Source: Salipaludibacillus sp. LMS25 (GTDB taxonomy: Bacteria > Bacillota > Bacilli > Bacillales > Salisediminibacteriaceae). From it: DNA of 64,000 bases. The translations under genes were made by a program, and so were the position numbers. The DNA lies in NCBI RefSeq assembly GCF_024362805.1, contig NZ_CP093299.1, positions 2,388,001 to 2,452,000 on the forward strand, written 5' to 3'. Below, piece after piece: positions 1-8,735 of the stretch; position 1 is the first letter of the stretch; each line of letters starts with the position of its first letter. Under the pieces are notes generated by a model. That model had not been told where the DNA came from and did no database searches. It worked only from the letters and a program-made list of their open reading frames with translations.

Positions 1-183
1 CGCACTTATGGTTTAGGGCTTATTCGAGCACGTCTAAAAGAGACAAGTGAATCTATTATCGCCCTGCAAGTGTTAAATCTTAACTTGTCGAAGGCCTTAA
101 GGGCTCTTCATTTTTTCTTGCTTATGACAACGATCGGATCACTCACGTCAGATAAACGAGACTGTCAGATGAAAACTCATTAA
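1..183 (+). CDS. Transposase C-terminal fragment (IS1182-like)
   Basis: Frame 1 is open from the window edge to a TAA and encodes 60 residues beginning RTYGLGLIRARLK. The block of basic residues followed by a hydrophobic stretch (LQVLNLNLSKALRALHFFLL) resembles the C-terminal end of IS1182-family DDE transposases. The rest lies outside the window, so whether the gene is intact is unknown. Its last 36 bases overlap the 3' end of a small minus-strand peptide gene. Family assignment is from memory of the C-terminal pattern only. Confidence 0.5.
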   Translation, partial: RTYGLGLIRARLKETSESIIALQVLNLNLSKALRALHFFLLMTTIGSLTSDKRDCQMKTH

Positions 184-303
184 AAGGGATGTTGTTAAGC
201 AACCCCTATTTAAGGCTTTTTTTAAAAGTTTAATAACCCCGTATACGATCAATCCGATGACAACAATAAATAAGAAAACAAAAAGAAAATAATACGCCAT
301 CAT
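148..303 (-). CDS. Small hydrophobic cationic peptide, paralogue 1
   Basis: This 51-residue reading frame starts MMAYYFLFVFLF and has one membrane segment of about 20 residues followed by a basic patch (YGVIKLLKKAL). The segment IGLIVYGVIKLLKKAL is clearly related to the peptide at 508-594 (IGLIAYIIIKLLKKL). The last 18 codons run into the transposase fragment on the other strand, so the original C-terminus may have been just after KKAL. No strong ribosome binding site is seen (only a purine-rich run). Function unknown: a small membrane protein, a type I toxin-like peptide or a membrane-active peptide would all fit. Confidence 0.4.
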   Translation of the reverse strand: MMAYYFLFVFLFIVVIGLIVYGVIKLLKKALNRGCLTTSLLMSFHLTVSFI

Positions 304-507
304 TGTATCAATACTTTCTTTCTTTTTTTCCTTACAGTCTTAACTTAAGATAGTATATTTACAGCTTAACTCTGTGTTTCAACTGGTTCTAACTGTTAAA
401 TGAAGCTGGAAATAAAAAAGGCTATTGAAAAGACAACTTCAACAGACTGGGACAAAAAGAGATTTTGTTCTTTCAAACTACAAAGATCATAATGATTCCC
501 TTAGTAT

Positions 508-594
508 TTAAAGCTTTTTTAATAGTTTAATTATAATGTAGGCAATTAATCCAATAATAGCTATATTTAAAATTAAAACAGGAAGAAAATTCAT
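508..594 (-). CDS. Small hydrophobic cationic peptide, paralogue 2 (28 aa)
   Basis: A 28-residue frame, MNFLPVLILNIAIIGLIAYI followed by IIKLLKKL and a stop, preceded by AAAGGTGG eight bases upstream of ATG. It is a single membrane helix with a lysine-rich C-terminus. It matches the C-terminal half of the peptide at 148-303 (13 of about 17 positions), so the two are tandem paralogues on the same strand, downstream of the 614-1018 gene. Too small to assign a function; the conservation of the IKLLKK tail argues that it is translated. Confidence 0.45.
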   Translation of the reverse strand: MNFLPVLILNIAIIGLIAYIIIKLLKKL

Positions 595-613
595 TGTATA
601 AACCACCTTTTTA

Positions 614-1018
614 TTATTTTAATTTGGATGTTTTCTTAATCTTTCCTTTTTCATTACATTCAAGTTCAACTCTTAAATACCTAGCTTGAAACTTAATCCC
701 GTTTCCTTTATAAGTAGCACCGAATGTAGCATAGCCTTCTTGATAAGCTATCCTTCTCTTAGAACTAGGCTTTTGAACAGCACTCTTCTTTTCATAAGTA
801 TCGATAAGCGGGATATGAGCTTTCATATAGTTTCCTGTTCTTCTTGCCGTCACTTTAGACCCATTGTAAGTAAATTCGCAAGATACATAGGCTGTGACAA
901 GCTTTAAGTTTTTCACTAATGTCTCATAAATACTTCTAGAGTGCGACGCGTTTTTTCTCTTACTGGATGAAGAAGCGTCAACTTTATTAAATAAAAGAGA
1001 GTCAATGAAGCAACACAA
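614..1018 (-). CDS. Hypothetical secreted-type protein, probably 5' frameshifted
   Basis: 134 codons. The mature part (SSKRKNASHSRSIYETLVKN onward) is basic and polar, with no recognised domain. The open frame begins with a weak TTG codon and lacks a signal peptide, while another frame just upstream reads a hydrophobic stretch (YLGCVASLTLFYLIKL). This suggests that a signal-peptide start was separated by an indel near 970-1000. It lies upstream of, and on the same strand as, the two tiny hydrophobic peptides. I do not recognise the family. Confidence 0.4.
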   Translation of the reverse strand: MCCFIDSLLFNKVDASSSSKRKNASHSRSIYETLVKNLKLVTAYVSCEFTYNGSKVTARRTGNYMKAHIPLIDTYEKKSAVQKPSSKRRIAYQEGYATFGATYKGNGIKFQARYLRVELECNEKGKIKKTSKLK

Positions 1019-1296
1019 CCTAAATAAGTTGGAATGGCGGTTTTCTCATCTGCTGGCTTTTTGATTATATATGACAAATGAAAAAAAAACCATAGGATAA
1101 ATAATTATGAATTTTTTTAAAATTATATCGAATTACTAATATTTAGTGGTTTTACTGTTTTAATGTTCTTGCTATAGGGTCAGTAACTCGTGTCTTTTCG
1201 CTTTTTCATAGTTTTTTTGGCGCACTATTAACAGATGATAGAAGGGGATTGTTGGGCCGTTCTCTTATGCCAAGGGGAAATGTGGCTGAAATGTAA

Positions 1297-1469
1297 GACG
1301 GCGACTCCCAGAGGATGAAGCGCAGTCTGAAGATCCACTTTTGCGGGGAATTACCGAGCAAAAGTTAGCTGAAGACAAGCCCTCGGGAAAGCGACCGTCT
1401 GTAGCGGAAGATAAGAAGAACGAAAGAAGTTCAAATTAACAACTAAACGCAAAGGGGTGTTTAGTTGTT
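1297..1469 (+). repeat. Dispersed Bacillaceae-type repeat, degenerate copy
   Basis: The stretch containing GGCGACTCCCAGAGGATGAAG, then CGGGAAAGCGACCGTCTGT and AGCGG, has the layout of a family of intergenic repeats common in Bacillaceae genomes (from memory). It ends in a perfect 11-bp inverted repeat, AACAACTAAAC/GTTTAGTTGTT (1438-1448 and 1459-1469). The region 1019-1794 otherwise holds only the short family A repeat derivative and a small hairpin, TGGGAAATA/TATTTCCCA, near 1645-1671; no convincing gene. Confidence 0.45.
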
Positions 1470-1573
1470 ATCAAGAAAAAAGCCGATTAACTCTTTTGAA
1501 CCTACATAATAGAGATATTGCTAATTATTCTTATGGCAGAGACCAAGAGCATTCGAATGGGGAAGAGGGTTAT

Positions 1574-1628
1574 TTTATCTCACTCTTAAGGGTCAGTAAA
1601 ACTCCCACTGATTGGAGCTTAGCTTTAT
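1574..1628 (+). repeat. Family A repeat, internal-deletion form
   Basis: A 55-bp copy that keeps only both ends: TTTATCTCACTCTTAAGGG on the left and ACTGATTGGAGCTTAGCTTTAT-like sequence on the right. The two hairpins of the full 158-bp element (see 28471-28631) are missing. It is bounded by TTTAT on both sides like the other copies. The same kind of deletion occurs at 20888-20942 and 32902-32955. Confidence 0.8.
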
Positions 1629-1794
1629 GGGGGATGAAACGACATGGGAAATAAACAGGTGTCTATTTCCCAGCGTTTAGTCGAAGCTGTCAATCTACGG
1701 TTTGGCGCTATTCATCTTCGATAGGTGGCCTTTTCATTCACCTAGGCCGTAACATAGTAAGCTCTTTGCCTTTATAAATTAAAATATAGTTAGA

Positions 1795-2847
1795 TTATAT
1801 ACTGACTTCTAATGAACGGTTTTCCTTAGCTGATTGAAAGATTGCTTCCATCAAAGTTAATACTCTACGAACTTGATAGGGCTTCACAATCAGATCCTCT
1901 TTACCTGCCATCACACCTACTAAATTTCGGTATAGTTCTGTCCAATCTGTTTCGAGCTCTGGTAATGGAAAGTCTTCTTTTGTTTCAGGTGGACGAGGGG
2001 CCATCATACGTGTTGGGCCTGCTGATGTCATGACAACGACTTCAGCCACTGGTGTATCCGTATAGCGCGGTTTCGTATAGCCACCTTTTTCACAATCAAA
2101 ATCATCAATTTGTAAGGTGCCTTCATTGCCAATCACATACCAACGTGGTAGTTTGTGAAAGGCGTATGTCCCAACTTCTACATGTAACAATAGCCCATTT
2201 TCTAATGTCAGTATCACTTTAAAGTAGTCGTCTACTTTTTGATCAAGGACAGTCATGAGTTTCGAATAGACAGTCGTTACTTTCGTATCAGGGTACATAT
2301 CTAGCAATTGGTCAAAGAGGTGAACGCCCCAATCAAAAATCATGCCGCCGCCGTATTTTGAGAAGCTGCGCCAGCCAAAGAATGCGCCACCGGTACCAAA
2401 TACGCGACTTTCGATGGATAGAACGTCCCCGAGTTTTCCTTCTTCAACAACTTTGCGCATCACATTGTAATCTTTATCCCAGCGGCGATTTTGGTGAACA
2501 GTTAAAATGCGGCCTGTTTTCTCACTTTCAGCTACCATATCATCCCAATCAGCCACTGACATAGTGGCTGGTTTTTCGACCATGACATGCAGACCTGCAT
2601 TCATCGCTTTGATCGCTAATTCTTTATGAACGTCATTAGGTGTTGCAATAACCACAAAGTTCATGCCATCATGTTTTAAAAACGCCTCTAACTGATCATA
2701 AGCATCAATACCGTTTTCTTTTGCCATGTCTAAACGTTTTGGATCAACGTCATATGCGGCAACGACGTCTACTCCAGCGCGAGGGGCATATTCACCGTGC
2801 CAATAACCCATCCCCCCGTAACCGATAATACCAAGTTTCATTCCCAT
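1795..2847 (-). CDS. Gfo/Idh/MocA-family oxidoreductase
   Basis: A 350-residue NAD(P)-dependent sugar dehydrogenase-type protein. The N-terminal Rossmann motif GIIGYGGMGYWHGEY and the EKPATMS segment (family EKP motif) are clear; the C-terminal Gfo/Idh beta-sheet domain follows. I place the start at ATG 2847 because AAGGAG lies nine bases upstream; a longer frame reaching 2904 would overlap the upstream gene. It is the last gene of a four-gene minus-strand operon, 22 bases behind the isomerase. Such enzymes oxidise or reduce sugars, inositols or sugar derivatives; the substrate cannot be read from sequence. A second paralogue occurs two genes upstream. Confidence 0.85.
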   Translation of the reverse strand: MGMKLGIIGYGGMGYWHGEYAPRAGVDVVAAYDVDPKRLDMAKENGIDAYDQLEAFLKHDGMNFVVIATPNDVHKELAIKAMNAGLHVMVEKPATMSVADWDDMVAESEKTGRILTVHQNRRWDKDYNVMRKVVEEGKLGDVLSIESRVFGTGGAFFGWRSFSKYGGGMIFDWGVHLFDQLLDMYPDTKVTTVYSKLMTVLDQKVDDYFKVILTLENGLLLHVEVGTYAFHKLPRWYVIGNEGTLQIDDFDCEKGGYTKPRYTDTPVAEVVVMTSAGPTRMMAPRPPETKEDFPLPELETDWTELYRNLVGVMAGKEDLIVKPYQVRRVLTLMEAIFQSAKENRSLEVSI

Positions 2848-2869
2848 GTCTCCACTCTCCTTACGAATT

Positions 2870-3838
2870 CTACACCCACCAAGCTTCCGTAGGCTTCTCT
2901 GCAATGAGGACTGATTTTAGGTTTGTTACGGCTCGTTGGAAGCCTTCTTCAATGGACATGAGTGGATCTTCATGTTCAATACTGACAACATAGTCATATC
3001 CATAAGTACGTAATGCACTGATCATATCTGACCACTCTTGAAGGCTATGACCACACCCTACTGAGCGGAATGTCCATGCTCTTGTCCGAACATCTCCATA
3101 AGGTTGCATATCTGTTAATCCGTACATATTGACATTTTCTTGATCAATGTACGTATCTTTTGCATGAAAGTGGTGAAGCGCCTTTTCTTTACCTAAAATT
3201 TTAATTGCTGCTACTGGATCAATACCTTGCCACCACATATGACTCGGATCAAGGTTAGCACCGATGGCGTCGCATGTGGCCTCTCTTAATTTTAAAAGTG
3301 TGTATGGCGTATGGACTAAAAACCCACCATGAAGTTCTAAACCAATTTTCACGTCATGGTCTTGTGCGAACTTACCAACTTCCTTCCAATATGGAATGAG
3401 TTTTTCTTCCCACTGCCACGTCAACACATCACCATATTCATTTGGCCACGGTGATACCGGCCAGTTTGGATACTTTGCTTCATCAGAATCTCCGGCTGTT
3501 CCAGAAAAACAATTCACAACCGGAACATTCATCAAGTTAGCCAGTTTAATCGTTTTCAATAATGTTTCATGTGATTCTTTTGCAAATGATTTTTCTGGAG
3601 AAATCGGGTTACCATGACAGCTAAAAGCACTAATTTGGATGCCGCGAGACGCCACTTTTTCTAAATAATCTTTGCGTAATTCTTCACTATCTAATAGCTC
3701 ATCGAGTTGACAATGGGCATTTCCTGGATAACACCCCGTACCGATTTCTACCGCTTGGACGCCTGATTTTTGAACACTATCTAACATGTCTTCAAAATTA
3801 TTTTGCGAAAATAAAACTGTGAACACACCTAATTTCAT
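2870..3838 (-). CDS. Sugar phosphate isomerase/epimerase (AP endonuclease 2-type TIM barrel)
   Basis: 322 residues, starting MKLGVFTVLFSQNNFEDML at ATG 3838 with GAGGAGG eight bases upstream. The motifs GLELHGGFLVHTP, NLDPSHMWWQGIDP and FHAKDT are the metal-binding strands typical of xylose-isomerase-like TIM-barrel proteins (IolE/IolI/IolH group). It lies between two Gfo/Idh/MocA oxidoreductases and behind thuA, an arrangement seen in operons for oxidation and isomerisation of disaccharides or unusual sugars. Cytoplasmic; the exact substrate is unknown. Confidence 0.85.
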   Translation of the reverse strand: MKLGVFTVLFSQNNFEDMLDSVQKSGVQAVEIGTGCYPGNAHCQLDELLDSEELRKDYLEKVASRGIQISAFSCHGNPISPEKSFAKESHETLLKTIKLANLMNVPVVNCFSGTAGDSDEAKYPNWPVSPWPNEYGDVLTWQWEEKLIPYWKEVGKFAQDHDVKIGLELHGGFLVHTPYTLLKLREATCDAIGANLDPSHMWWQGIDPVAAIKILGKEKALHHFHAKDTYIDQENVNMYGLTDMQPYGDVRTRAWTFRSVGCGHSLQEWSDMISALRTYGYDYVVSIEHEDPLMSIEEGFQRAVTNLKSVLIAEKPTEAWWV

Positions 3839-3943
3839 AACGAATAACCTCCTCATTAATCATAACCATTCGCTATAACTCTTTCATGAGTCATGCGTTG
3901 GTCATATTGCCATCTTCCATTAATGGTGGCCTTGTACTTGTCG

Positions 3944-4969
3944 CTATATTTTAATAATTTTGCTCGTTTCTTGTGATTCAAGCGCCGCTAATACGACTTG
4001 AAGAGAATGCAATCCTTCTACACCTGATACTGGCGATTCCTCTTGATTCATAATTGAGTTTACAAAGAGGTCAATCACTTCTGAAGATGTTTGGCCCCCG
4101 GCTTCATTCGTTTGAATTTGACCAAGCTCATATTTAGCCACTTCACCGTTTTGATAGTGAATAATAAGAGAATCAACGGGATCATCTAATAAACGCATAA
4201 TCCCTTTTTCACCATAAATGACCGTTGCATTATCTTCTTGGGAAACATATGACCAGCTTGCTGCTAACGTCCCGATAATGCCACTTTGTGACTTCAGTAC
4301 ACAAACGGCTGTATCATCCACATCAGCCTTTTTCTTAGAACTTGTTTCAACAAATGCGCCTACTTCAACAAACTCTTCATCTAAAAGAAATCGTAATAAA
4401 TCAGTTTTATGGACACCAAGGTCACCTAATGCGCCAATAAACGCTTCTTCTTTTTTGAAAAACCAGCTATCAGCGCCGTCTGCACTCCAGCCTTCTGGCC
4501 CACCATGACCAAAAGCAGTACGGAAGCTATAAATTTTCCCTAGCTCACCGTCTTCAATTAATTGTCTCGCTTTTTGATGAGCTGGGACAAAACGTTGATT
4601 ATGAGCGATCATGAGCTTTTTACCAGATGCTATTGCAGCTTGAATCATGTCTTCTGCTTCTGCTTTGGATGTTGCCATTGGCTTTTCACATAACACATGT
4701 TTGCCAGCATTTAATGCTGCGATCGACATCGGTGCGTGCAAGTAGTTTGGGGTACAAACACTAACCCCATCAATCTCCTTATTGGCAATTAACTCTTCAT
4801 ATTTGGTGTACGCTTTTGCTTCATATAACGCTGCAAATTCAGCTGCGCGATCTTTTACAATGTCACATACAGCAACAATGTCTACTTGTTCATTCTGCGC
4901 ATACTCAACCAGGTGGCGATGCTGCGCAATACTCCCACAACCTATCACTCCGATTTTTAATTGAGGCAT
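3944..4969 (-). CDS. Gfo/Idh/MocA-family oxidoreductase
   Basis: 341 residues with Rossmann motif IGVIGCGSIAQHRHLVEYA, the EKPMATS segment, and a downstream H-rich active-site region (GDLGVHKTDLLRFL) whose GxxxVHxxD pattern matches the family. The start at ATG 4969 is preceded by GGGAGAG. It is the second gene of the thuA operon, 24 bases after thuA. Together with the second oxidoreductase at 1795-2847 it could carry out an oxidation/reduction pair around the isomerase, as in 3-keto-glycoside chemistry (inference). Confidence 0.85.
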   Translation of the reverse strand: MPQLKIGVIGCGSIAQHRHLVEYAQNEQVDIVAVCDIVKDRAAEFAALYEAKAYTKYEELIANKEIDGVSVCTPNYLHAPMSIAALNAGKHVLCEKPMATSKAEAEDMIQAAIASGKKLMIAHNQRFVPAHQKARQLIEDGELGKIYSFRTAFGHGGPEGWSADGADSWFFKKEEAFIGALGDLGVHKTDLLRFLLDEEFVEVGAFVETSSKKKADVDDTAVCVLKSQSGIIGTLAASWSYVSQEDNATVIYGEKGIMRLLDDPVDSLIIHYQNGEVAKYELGQIQTNEAGGQTSSEVIDLFVNSIMNQEESPVSGVEGLHSLQVVLAALESQETSKIIKI

Positions 4970-4993
4970 ATCGGTTTCTCTCCCATTCTTTTA

Positions 4994-5710
4994 TTAGTTT
5001 TTAATGATTTCTAAAGGTTTTGCATTGCCATAAACAGGCTTTGGTCGTTTCGTAGGTATGGCCCACTGAACCGCGTTTTTAATAACCTGTTGAATATCTT
5101 TGTGGTAATAAGTTGGATACGTTTCATGTCCAGGTCGGAAATAAAAAACTTTCCCTTTTCCTCTTCGGTAAGTGCACCCACTTCTAAACACTTCTCCTCC
5201 TTCAAACCAGCTTAAAAACAGGACTTCTTCTGGAGGAGGAATATCAAAATGTTCCCCATACATTTCTTCTTTTTCAAGCTCAATATAGTTGCCTATTCCT
5301 TCTGCAATCTGATGGCTTGGATCAATTACCCATAACCTTTCTTTTTCGCCAGCTTCCCGCCATTTAAGATCACATGTCGTCCCCATTAGTGATTTGAAAA
5401 TTTTCGAAAAGTGACCTGAATGAAGAACGATTAGACCCATTCCACTAAGGACACGTTGTTTTACTTTTGCAACGACTGCATCATCTACTTCCTCATGAGC
5501 CATATGTCCCCACCAAAGCAATACATCCGTTTCATTTAATACGTCATCAGTAAGGCCATGTTCGTCATCATCTAATGTGGCGGTTATCACCTCAAAATCT
5601 TCCTTTAAAAAGTGAGCAATTGCGCCATGAATGCCTTCTGGATAAATGTCTCTAACAAGCGGATTTTTTTGTTCATGACGATTTTCATTCCATACGGTCA
5701 CCTTGACCAT
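4994..5710 (-). CDS. thuA: ThuA-like trehalose utilisation protein
   Basis: 238 residues of the ThuA (glutamine-amidotransferase-like) family. Typical elements are [11 protein letters not shown] at the N-terminus, [23 protein letters not shown] and the C-terminal block [15 protein letters not shown]. Start ATG 5710 has GAGGAGA eight bases upstream. ThuA of rhizobia takes part, with the ThuB oxidoreductase, in conversion of trehalose or other disaccharides to 3-keto forms; here it heads an operon with two Gfo/Idh oxidoreductases and an isomerase, which supports such a role. About 170 bases upstream there is a box shared with the neopullulanase promoter. Confidence 0.85.
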   Translation of the reverse strand: MVKVTVWNENRHEQKNPLVRDIYPEGIHGAIAHFLKEDFEVITATLDDDEHGLTDDVLNETDVLLWWGHMAHEEVDDAVVAKVKQRVLSGMGLIVLHSGHFSKIFKSLMGTTCDLKWREAGEKERLWVIDPSHQIAEGIGNYIELEKEEMYGEHFDIPPPEEVLFLSWFEGGEVFRSGCTYRRGKGKVFYFRPGHETYPTYYHKDIQQVIKNAVQWAIPTKRPKPVYGNAKPLEIIKN

Positions 5711-5879
5711 GTTGATTCTCTCCTCACCTTTGTTTTAGTCACCATTTAAGTAAAATCGGCCATGACTTTCTGTGTCCTTCATCATTTTAAACTCGATAGT
5801 GCCATTTCTTTTCAATGTCATTATCAATTTTCTTATTTCCTATTTGACTTCATCATAAGCGATATAACTTCTAAGAAAA

Positions 5880-5917
5880 ATAGATTATCTAATTAAAACA
5901 TGCACTATTTTGCTATT
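5880..5917 (-). promoter_or_regulatory. AraC-type activator box and -10, thuA operon
   Basis: These 38 bases match 19706-19743 (upstream of the neopullulanase gene) at 33 positions, in the same orientation relative to the downstream minus-strand gene. Read on the minus strand the box has a direct repeat, AATAGCAAAATAGT, then ATGTTTTAATTA and GATAAT, which would serve as -10. The layout fits an activator overlapping a missing -35. Two paralogous AraC regulators at 16263-17102 and 19965-20735 are candidates. The rest of 5711-6090 shows no gene. Confidence 0.55.
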
Positions 5918-6090
5918 TCCTATAATGGTGTTTCATGATGTCATCATCCTAAGACACCCTTTCATGAAATAATCTTAATAAAGCTAGTTGGAAAATAACA
6001 GTAACGACGAGTGAAAGAGCTAAGAAGCATCTAGTCATACAGTGCGTTTGGGAATGAAACTAGGTGAGGCTTAAATCTTAAATGTTTTAA

Positions 6091-6182
6091 GGGCGATAGT
6101 CCCCACTTAACGGGGAGGTGGGAACGTTTAATCAGGTGGCGTCGAGACGCCACCTGAATTCGATGTTTCAGCTTGCTGAAAC
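6091..6182. other. Triple-hairpin structured segment, possible RNA or IS end
   Basis: Within 92 bases there are three hairpins: an imperfect one around CCCCACTTAACGGGG, a perfect 11-bp inverted repeat CAGGTGGCGTC/GACGCCACCTG at 6133-6156 with a 2-base loop, and a perfect 8-bp inverted repeat GTTTCAGC/GCTGAAAC at 6165-6182. It is richer in GC than its surroundings. It could be a small structured RNA, or the right end of a lost IS200/IS605 element, which in TnpB-carrying elements is a structured RNA. No tnpA or tnpB is nearby. Confidence 0.4.
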
Positions 6183-6340
6183 AAGTTCGCGAAAATGACG
6201 GTCGTTGTGAAGGCAGTCTGAAGAGGACGAAAGGCTTTTTGGCGAAGAAAAGGTGAAAATAAGTTTCATCACGCTCATAGTGGCGAGCTTGAGGAAATAC
6301 ACACACGAGAATACACCAGAAATCCTCGTATTATCTAACT

Positions 6341-6381
6341 AAAAAGCTTCCGACTATCATGTTGATTAGCGGAAGCTTTTT
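6341..6381 (-). terminator. Rho-independent terminator after the amylase gene
   Basis: Inverted repeat AAAAAGCTTCCG/CGGAAGCTTTTT with an 18-base loop. It has A and T runs on both sides, so it can act in either direction; on the minus strand it lies about 80 bases after the stop of the amylase gene. Confidence 0.75.
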
Positions 6382-6460
6382 CACTTGAATGAACGCCTTT
6401 GTCTCAGCTTGTTAGTCATTATGTTTACTGTTTTTACTATGTCGATGAATGTTTGAGTAG

Positions 6461-8047
6461 TTATTTCTTTAAAATAACTGTTGTATACCCAGGTATTTTT
6501 ATTACGTTATCTTTCAATCTAATATCATCTAATTCTCCGAGATAGAAAAAATAGTTTGTATACTCAGTTAGGTCATCACTAAGGTTGATTTCTTTCGTTA
6601 CATTGCTTAAGTTGTGTATAACAAGTTTTTCTTCATTTTCTGCTATTCGTTCAAATGAGACTATCCCATCTTCTGTAATAGATGTGCTTTTTATTTCACC
6701 CATAATTAATGCTTCACTAGCTCGACGGGCATAAATTAAGGATTTATAGTGATGGAGCAGGGAATTTTCATCTTGTAGTTGGCTTTCTACATCAATGCCA
6801 TTGTCAGTGTCATTACTATGATAACGATCAGCTCTCCATGTCGTTTGCTTTGTATCTTCTGAATCTTTGTACCACCTCATCGGCAAACGGATGTCTTCAT
6901 CAGGCTTCTCACCTTCCATACCGATCTCTTCCCCATAATAGAGATAAGGGTTTCCTGGTAATGTTAATAATAACGAGGCGGCCATTCTAGCATGATTCAT
7001 ATTATTGGCTAGTTCACTCATCGTTCGGTTCATATCATGGTTGGTAATAAAAGTTGAATCGATAAAATCTTCAGACTTTGTAGTGAAGTAATGTCTTGTT
7101 TTTTCCAGTTCTGTCACTAGTCCTGCATCACTTTCCGATTTTACAGAAGTTAATATGTGTCCCGATAAATCAAAATTAAAAGCGGAGTGTAAGCCACCAT
7201 CTAAATAGGGTGCAACAACATCTGCTGTATCCCAAATTTCGCCTACAAGAATCACATCGGGATTAACTTTTTCCATTTCAGTTCTAAATTCTCGCCAAAA
7301 CTGGTGGTTTTTCTCTTGATAATCATCTCCGTGGTAAGAACTGTATATATGTTTGGCAGCGTCTAACCTGAACCCATCAACACCAACTTCTTCAAGCCAA
7401 AAAGTACCAATGTCATAAATGTCTTCTCGGACTTTTGGGTTATCCATATTCAAATCAGGCATCCCCTCCCAAAATATCCCTTCATATACATTGTTTCCTG
7501 TACCGTGCCAGACTTGTTGACCCCATTCACCTTCTTGACCAATATGTGCATCTTCATCTGCCCAAACATAGTAATCACGGTACTTTTCATCATGTTTTAA
7601 TGCCGCTTGGAACCACGGATGCTCCTCACTGGAATGGTTGACCACAAAATCTTTGATGACTTTGATTCCTTTTTTGTTTGCTTCTGCAACAAATGCTTTA
7701 AAATCATCAAGTGTCCCGTAATCTGGATTTACATCCATATAATTAACAACATCATATCCATGGTAGCTAGGTGACGGGTTAATTGGCATTAACCAAATGC
7801 CTTCCACACCTAACTCTTGTAAATAATCAAGCTGTAATGTGGCTCCTTGGAAGTCACCAATGCCATCTCCTGTTGAATCATAAAAGGATCTTACAAATAT
7901 TTCATAGTAGACGCCATGTGGTTCAATCGTCTTTAAATCCTCTTCGTCAAATACTAAAGGTTTATTTGTCTTTTGTAGACAGCCAGTAGACAAAATTGCG
8001 ACAGTAAGTCCAGTTGTAAGAAACAGGCCTATTTTCTTAGTCATCAT
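6461..8047 (-). CDS. Lipoprotein alpha-amylase, GH13 (subfamily 36-like)
   Basis: 528 residues. The signal peptide ends in a lipobox (LSTG-C23), so the enzyme is predicted to be anchored on the outer face of the membrane. GH13 regions are complete: DFVVNH (region I), MPDLN at 196-200 (region V), GFRLD with nucleophile D229, GE with acid/base E270, and NHD with D338. The MPDLN signature is the one reported for the intermediary GH13_36 group, which includes lipoprotein amylases of Thermotoga and Halothermothrix. Start ATG 8047 has GGAGG seven bases upstream. It likely degrades starch or maltodextrins at the cell surface, feeding the neopullulanase at 17661-19418. Confidence 0.9.
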   Translation of the reverse strand: MMTKKIGLFLTTGLTVAILSTGCLQKTNKPLVFDEEDLKTIEPHGVYYEIFVRSFYDSTGDGIGDFQGATLQLDYLQELGVEGIWLMPINPSPSYHGYDVVNYMDVNPDYGTLDDFKAFVAEANKKGIKVIKDFVVNHSSEEHPWFQAALKHDEKYRDYYVWADEDAHIGQEGEWGQQVWHGTGNNVYEGIFWEGMPDLNMDNPKVREDIYDIGTFWLEEVGVDGFRLDAAKHIYSSYHGDDYQEKNHQFWREFRTEMEKVNPDVILVGEIWDTADVVAPYLDGGLHSAFNFDLSGHILTSVKSESDAGLVTELEKTRHYFTTKSEDFIDSTFITNHDMNRTMSELANNMNHARMAASLLLTLPGNPYLYYGEEIGMEGEKPDEDIRLPMRWYKDSEDTKQTTWRADRYHSNDTDNGIDVESQLQDENSLLHHYKSLIYARRASEALIMGEIKSTSITEDGIVSFERIAENEEKLVIHNLSNVTKEINLSDDLTEYTNYFFYLGELDDIRLKDNVIKIPGYTTVILKK

Positions 8048-8297
8048 TTTATTCCTCCTTTATCATAATCTCTTTTGTTCGGTCTTTAACCCTTCAACTG
8101 AATTGTGTGGAACATAAGGAATAATTTAAAAAGACGAGCAAATTCCCAGTAGTAAAGGGGGGAATTAGGTAATGTTGAGTCTAGTACTATTAAAGAGGGC
8201 AGGTAGCTAAGAAGGCGTCCAACGGGCATGACCGTAAAAAATGGTTTTCAGAATGTGACCTCAATTATTGCTAATTTCTTAATTTCTATTATAATTT

Positions 8298-8331
8298 AGA
8301 AAGCGATTACAAAATAACGCAAACGCTTTCA
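8298..8331. promoter_or_regulatory. Two cre-like operators between divergent genes
   Basis: AGAAAGCGATTACA (8298-8311) fits the CcpA cre consensus TGWAANCGNTNWCA at all but the first base. On the minus strand TGAAAGCGTTTGCG (8331-8318) fits all but the last two. They lie about 250-285 bases upstream of the minus-strand amylase gene, consistent with catabolite repression or a LacI-type maltose regulator. From 8332 to 8670 only very short open frames are seen. Confidence 0.5.
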
Positions 8332-8677
8332 TTATTTGGGGTGAGGATAGTAGTATGTATATGTCTTTTGCAAGGAAAAAAGTACATGAGATTGTAACGT
8401 TTTTTACACGATAATGCCCCATTATGTTGGTCGTCATATAGCGTTCGTCAGTTGATAATACTCACATACACGCATAACGTGATTGTAGCGAGCGATTCGC
8501 CGCTAATGTCACTCGGCTAGTATTGAGCTTTCTATAAAATGACAGATAAATCCCTATCTGATCGTCATGGACTAATGTCTTCGGTAATATCATCACCTTT
8601 CTATGTGTATACTCATTTGTATAAATTTGAGGAATTATAGTTAAATAGTTCATTTTTTGTAGTATTTGTTAATGTAA

Positions 8678-8735
8678 AAGGCAAAAATAGTATGGTTTAA
8701 TATCTAAATAAAAAGGAGGGAAGATGTTTGAATAG
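8678..8735 (+). other. Promoter-like box and ribosome site before a broken gene start
   Basis: CAAAAATAGTATGGTTTAAT resembles the AraC-type box of the thuA and neopullulanase promoters (weaker match). It is followed by AAAAGGAGGGAAG and ATG TTT GAA TAG, so a good start signal is followed by a stop after three codons. No open frame follows in 8736-9056, which looks like decayed sequence. This may be the remains of a gene lost from the front of the downstream operon. Confidence 0.3.

Noticed and set aside
1457..1654. 65-codon plus-strand ORF
   Set aside because: Runs through a dispersed repeat and a family A derivative, with no ribosome site and no conserved look.
8462..8653. 63-codon minus-strand ORF in the amylase upstream region
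   Set aside because: No ribosome binding site, poor composition, overlaps decayed intergenic sequence.
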